Assembly (NCBI GenBank): GCA_964591275.1
Contig: CAZQAE010000141.1
Span: 1-5,152 of the forward strand
Source: G963674685 sp964591275
GTDB lineage: Bacteria > Lernaellota > Lernaellaia > JACKCT01
DNA length: 5,152 nt
Direction of reading: 5' to 3'
Positions 2,740 to 5,152 of this stretch are shown one piece after another. The notes beneath the pieces are model-generated. The model searched no databases. It saw only the letters and a list, made by a program, of their open reading frames with translations, and was not told where the DNA came from. Numbering within the stretch: position 1 is the stretch's first letter; each line of letters opens with the position of its first letter. Position numbers and translations under genes: made by a program.

Positions 2740-5152
2740 ATGTTGGCGAAAATGAAACAAGTAACTCGACTGTTCGTGGCCTTCGGGGGCATCGTCGTCC
2801 TGATAGGCATCTTTGGTGTCGTAGCCATTTACGGGATGAACGAGCTCGCCGGCCTCACCGAACGGATGCATCACCACCCGTTGATGGTGAGTTCCACAGT
2901 TCGCGACATCAAGATCGGTATCGTCTCCATGCATCGTTCGATGAAGGACGTGACGCTTGCCCAAACAAAGGATGAGCTCGATACGGCTGTCTCAAGGATC
3001 GACTCGTCCGAACAGCAGGTACTTGATCATTTTGATATCGTGAAGGAGCACTTTCTCGGTGACATGAGCAAAGTGGAATCGGCACGCATAGCGTTTCTAA
3101 ACTGGAGGCCGATAAGAGCTGAGGTGATTGCCCTGATGCGGGGTCACGAGCAAACCCGTGCGGCTGCCATCACAAAAGGAAAGGGCGCTGACCACGTTGA
3201 GAAGATGAACCGCAGTATCGATGCCATGATCGAATTTGCCAACCTCAAGGCCAAGGAATTCCACGACGAGGCTGAGACCAAGCGTAGCCAAATGACGCTC
3301 ATGATGGGCTTGTTGCTGGGCGGCATCTTGATCCTGAGTGGTCTCGTCGCCGTGTTCGTGATCAGGAAGGAAACCGAGGATCGGCGCGAGCGCAAACGGG
3401 CGGAAGAGGTGCTACGGGAGAGCGTGGAGAAGTTCAAGAGCCTGTATACCTCAATGAACGAGGGGATGGCCCTGCACAAGCTGCTCTACGACACGGAGGG
3501 CAAGGCTGTAGATTATGTATTGGAGGACGTCAACCCGGCCTTCGAAACTATCCTCGGATTGAAGGCGGACGATGTGCAGGGGCGCAAAGCCTCCATAGTT
3601 TACGGTACGGCTGTCGCGCCCTATCTCGATGTTTATGCCAATGTGGTCAAAACTGGGCAGTCCACCCGGTTTGAGACCGAATTCATACCCTTGGAGAAAT
3701 GTTTCAGCATCAGGGCCTTCTCCCCCGACAAAGAACAATTTGCCACGGTGTTCGAGGACATCACCGAGCGCAAGCAGGCGGAGGAGGCGATTCGAGAAAG
3801 CGAAGAGAAGTTAAATCTCATCATCGATACGTCTCGCATTGGAGTTTGCACGGTTGACTTGCTTGGCAACTTTACTGCGACAAATCTGGCGTATGAACGA
3901 ATGCTGGGTTATTCCAAAAAAGAACTCAGTGGTCTTTCCTTTTTCGATGTGACGCATCCAGACAATCGCCCCAAGAACAAAAAGCTCTTCCAGGAAATGT
4001 TTTCTTTGAAAACCTCAGGTTTTTCAATGGAGAAAAAATATATTCGCCAGGACGGTACGGTTGTTGAGGTAGCCGTTAGTGCCGTTGGGATCGCGGACGC
4101 CAAAGGAAATACCAGATTCGGCACCGCATTCGTAGAGGACATCACCGAACGAAAGCAGGCCGAAGAAGACCTCCGCCGTCTGGCCACGGTGATCAGCGAT
4201 TCGAACGACGCGGTCATCCTGCACGATTTTGACGGAAATATACTGGCCTGGAACCGAGGCGCAATAGAGACCTACGGCTACACCGAAGCCGAGGTCCTGG
4301 GAACGAATGTCAGAGAGATTGTGGCGGAAGCAGGTCGTGAAGCGGCGCTGACCCTGATCGAAAGAATTAAGCAAGGGGAAGTCATTAAATCGTTTGAACT
4401 GCAGCGTGTCACCAAGGATGGTCGGATTCTGGATGTCTGGCTGACCACCACGTTGCTGGCCGACGAAACAGGCAAACCCGTGGCCATTGCGACGACCGAA
4501 CGCAACATCACCGAGCGCAAGCAGGCCGAGGAAGAAGTCCTACGGCTCAACGCCGAACTGGAGCAGCGCGTACTCGACCGCACCGCCGAACTCCAGGCGG
4601 CCAACCGGGAACTGGAAGCGTTCACCTACTCGGTTTCGCATGATCTGCGCGCTCCGCTCCGCCACCTCACGGGATTCTCCGAGTTGGTGCAAAAGAACGA
4701 CCAGGGGAATCTCGACGACAAGACCCGGCGTCATCTTGCCATCATCTCAGATTCCGCCGTACAGATGGGCCAGTTGATTGACAGTCTGCTGGCCTTTTCG
4801 CGGACGGGACGAACCGAGATGCACAAGGATCTGACGAACCTCGACGATCTGGTGAAGGAGGTCATCAACAATCTGCCCCCTGAGCCCAAGGAAAGGCGGG
4901 TCATCTGGCAAATCGCCCCGCTGCCGAGTAGCATTGCCGATGCGACTCTGCTGCGCGCGGTGCTGACGAATCTATTCTCCAACGCGCTCAAATTTACCCG
5001 GCCACGGGACGAGACGAAGATTCAAATGGGATGCCACGAGAGCGAGAGCGAGAGCGAAACCATCTTTTTCATCCGCGACAACGGCGTCGGCTTCGATATG
5101 AAGTATGTCGAGAAACTCTTTGGAGTTTTCCAGCGTCTGCATACTACGGAAC
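2740..5152 (+). CDS. Membrane sensor histidine kinase, 4HB sensor and three PAS domains, 3' end cut
   Basis: 804 residues are visible and the frame is open to the window end. Order: TM1 (about 11-33); extracytoplasmic four-helix-bundle MCP-type sensor (34-185) with the conserved-looking HHHP near its start, MHRSMKD and ITKGKGADHV; TM2 (about 187-208); PAS1 (228-343), PAS2 (353-470) and PAS3 (479-592), each ending in ITERKQAEE; coiled coil (594-626); HisKA with SVSHDLRAPL, phospho-acceptor His634; HATPase with N-box NLFSNALKFT (Asn748) and G1 box DNGVGFD (780-786), then KLFGVFQRLH. The G2 box is outside the window. Known role: autophosphorylation on His and transfer to a response regulator; the ligand is unknown. 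Start: an in-frame TAA at 2725 makes ATG 2740 the first possible start, with AAAGGGA about 7 nt upstream; ATG 2752 is the alternative. No partner regulator is visible. PAS2 is AT-rich compared with the kinase core. Confidence 0.93.
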   Translation, partial: MLAKMKQVTRLFVAFGGIVVLIGIFGVVAIYGMNELAGLTERMHHHPLMVSSTVRDIKIGIVSMHRSMKDVTLAQTKDELDTAVSRIDSSEQQVLDHFDIVKEHFLGDMSKVESARIAFLNWRPIRAEVIALMRGHEQTRAAAITKGKGADHVEKMNRSIDAMIEFANLKAKEFHDEAETKRSQMTLMMGLLLGGILILSGLVAVFVIRKETEDRRERKRAEEVLRESVEKFKSLYTSMNEGMALHKLLYDTEGKAVDYVLEDVNPAFETILGLKADDVQGRKASIVYGTAVAPYLDVYANVVKTGQSTRFETEFIPLEKCFSIRAFSPDKEQFATVFEDITERKQAEEAIRESEEKLNLIIDTSRIGVCTVDLLGNFTATNLAYERMLGYSKKELSGLSFFDVTHPDNRPKNKKLFQEMFSLKTSGFSMEKKYIRQDGTVVEVAVSAVGIADAKGNTRFGTAFVEDITERKQAEEDLRRLATVISDSNDAVILHDFDGNILAWNRGAIETYGYTEAEVLGTNVREIVAEAGREAALTLIERIKQGEVIKSFELQRVTKDGRILDVWLTTTLLADETGKPVAIATTERNITERKQAEEEVLRLNAELEQRVLDRTAELQAANRELEAFTYSVSHDLRAPLRHLTGFSELVQKNDQGNLDDKTRRHLAIISDSAVQMGQLIDSLLAFSRTGRTEMHKDLTNLDDLVKEVINNLPPEPKERRVIWQIAPLPSSIADATLLRAVLTNLFSNALKFTRPRDETKIQMGCHESESESETIFFIRDNGVGFDMKYVEKLFGVFQRLHTTE
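3758..4526 (+). repeat. PAS-end linker repeats, including an exact 22-nt direct repeat
   Basis: The ITERKQAEE linker is encoded three times (starting about 3760, 4141 and 4507). The first and third copies share 22 identical nucleotides at 3758-3779 and 4505-4526; the middle copy near 4139 differs at a few wobble positions. The exact copies are 747 nt apart, i.e. 249 codons, so recombination between them would remove two PAS units and keep the frame. Confidence 0.85.
5038..5055 (+). repeat. GAGAGC hexanucleotide tandem repeat (3 copies)
   Basis: Three perfect GAGAGC units, followed by a near-copy GAAACC, encode an alternating Glu-Ser run (residues 767-773) between the N-box and G1 box of the kinase ATPase domain, where a surface loop is expected. 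It is a small coding microsatellite whose copy changes would keep the frame. Confidence 0.75.

Noticed and set aside
2599..2964. 121-codon minus-strand open frame overlapping the kinase start
   Set aside because: It covers TM1 and the sensor coding region on the opposite strand. It has no domain signal, and the plus frame stays open for over 800 codons.
3097..4991. Many minus-strand open frames within the kinase gene
   Set aside because: Ser/Arg-rich shadows of the repeated PAS and linker sequence; the kinase frame explains all of this region.

Overview
This is bacterial DNA of moderately high but uneven GC. Genes are tightly packed and carry strong GGAGG-type ribosome binding sites. The window joins two unlike halves that are transcribed away from each other. 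A lineage cannot be fixed from sequence alone. The large PAS-rich membrane histidine kinase with repeated 'ITERKQAEE' linkers is common in Deltaproteobacteria and related environmental Gram-negatives, so that is a guess only.

Left half (1-2275, minus strand): a co-directional cassette read right to left. First comes an ArdC-type protein with a ssDNA-binding N-terminus and a zinc-metallopeptidase HELAH motif. Next is a Rad52/Rad22-family single-strand annealing protein with an Asn-Gly-rich linker and a small C-terminal domain. Last is a RecB/Cas4-like PD-(D/E)XK nuclease cut off by the window edge. The spacing is 39 nt between the first two genes and 123 nt between the last two. The longer gap can form a 10-bp hairpin in the minus-strand transcript. 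An annealing protein beside an exonuclease is the usual layout of phage and plasmid recombination modules. With the ArdC-like protein, it suggests a plasmid, integrative element or prophage early-gene cassette that protects and recombines incoming DNA.

Middle (2276-2739): a divergent spacer with no confident gene. It holds an 84-codon open frame that may be a gene remnant, a perfect 14-bp palindrome, a 25-codon micro-ORF with a strong ribosome binding site, and a small inverted repeat. The last three lie just ahead of the kinase gene.

Right half (2740 to the end, plus strand): 804 visible residues of a hybrid-size membrane sensor histidine kinase. It has a four-helix-bundle extracytoplasmic sensor between two membrane helices, three PAS domains, a coiled coil, a HisKA domain with the phospho-acceptor His, and most of an HATPase domain. 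The gene runs off the window before the G2 box. No response regulator is visible. The second PAS domain is clearly more AT-rich than the kinase core, and a 22-nt exact repeat brackets two of the PAS units, so the gene looks mosaic.

No RNA gene, CRISPR array, transposase or integrase is visible. I found no system here that I could call undescribed. The parts most worth checking are the ArdC/Rad52/nuclease cassette and the kinase leader.
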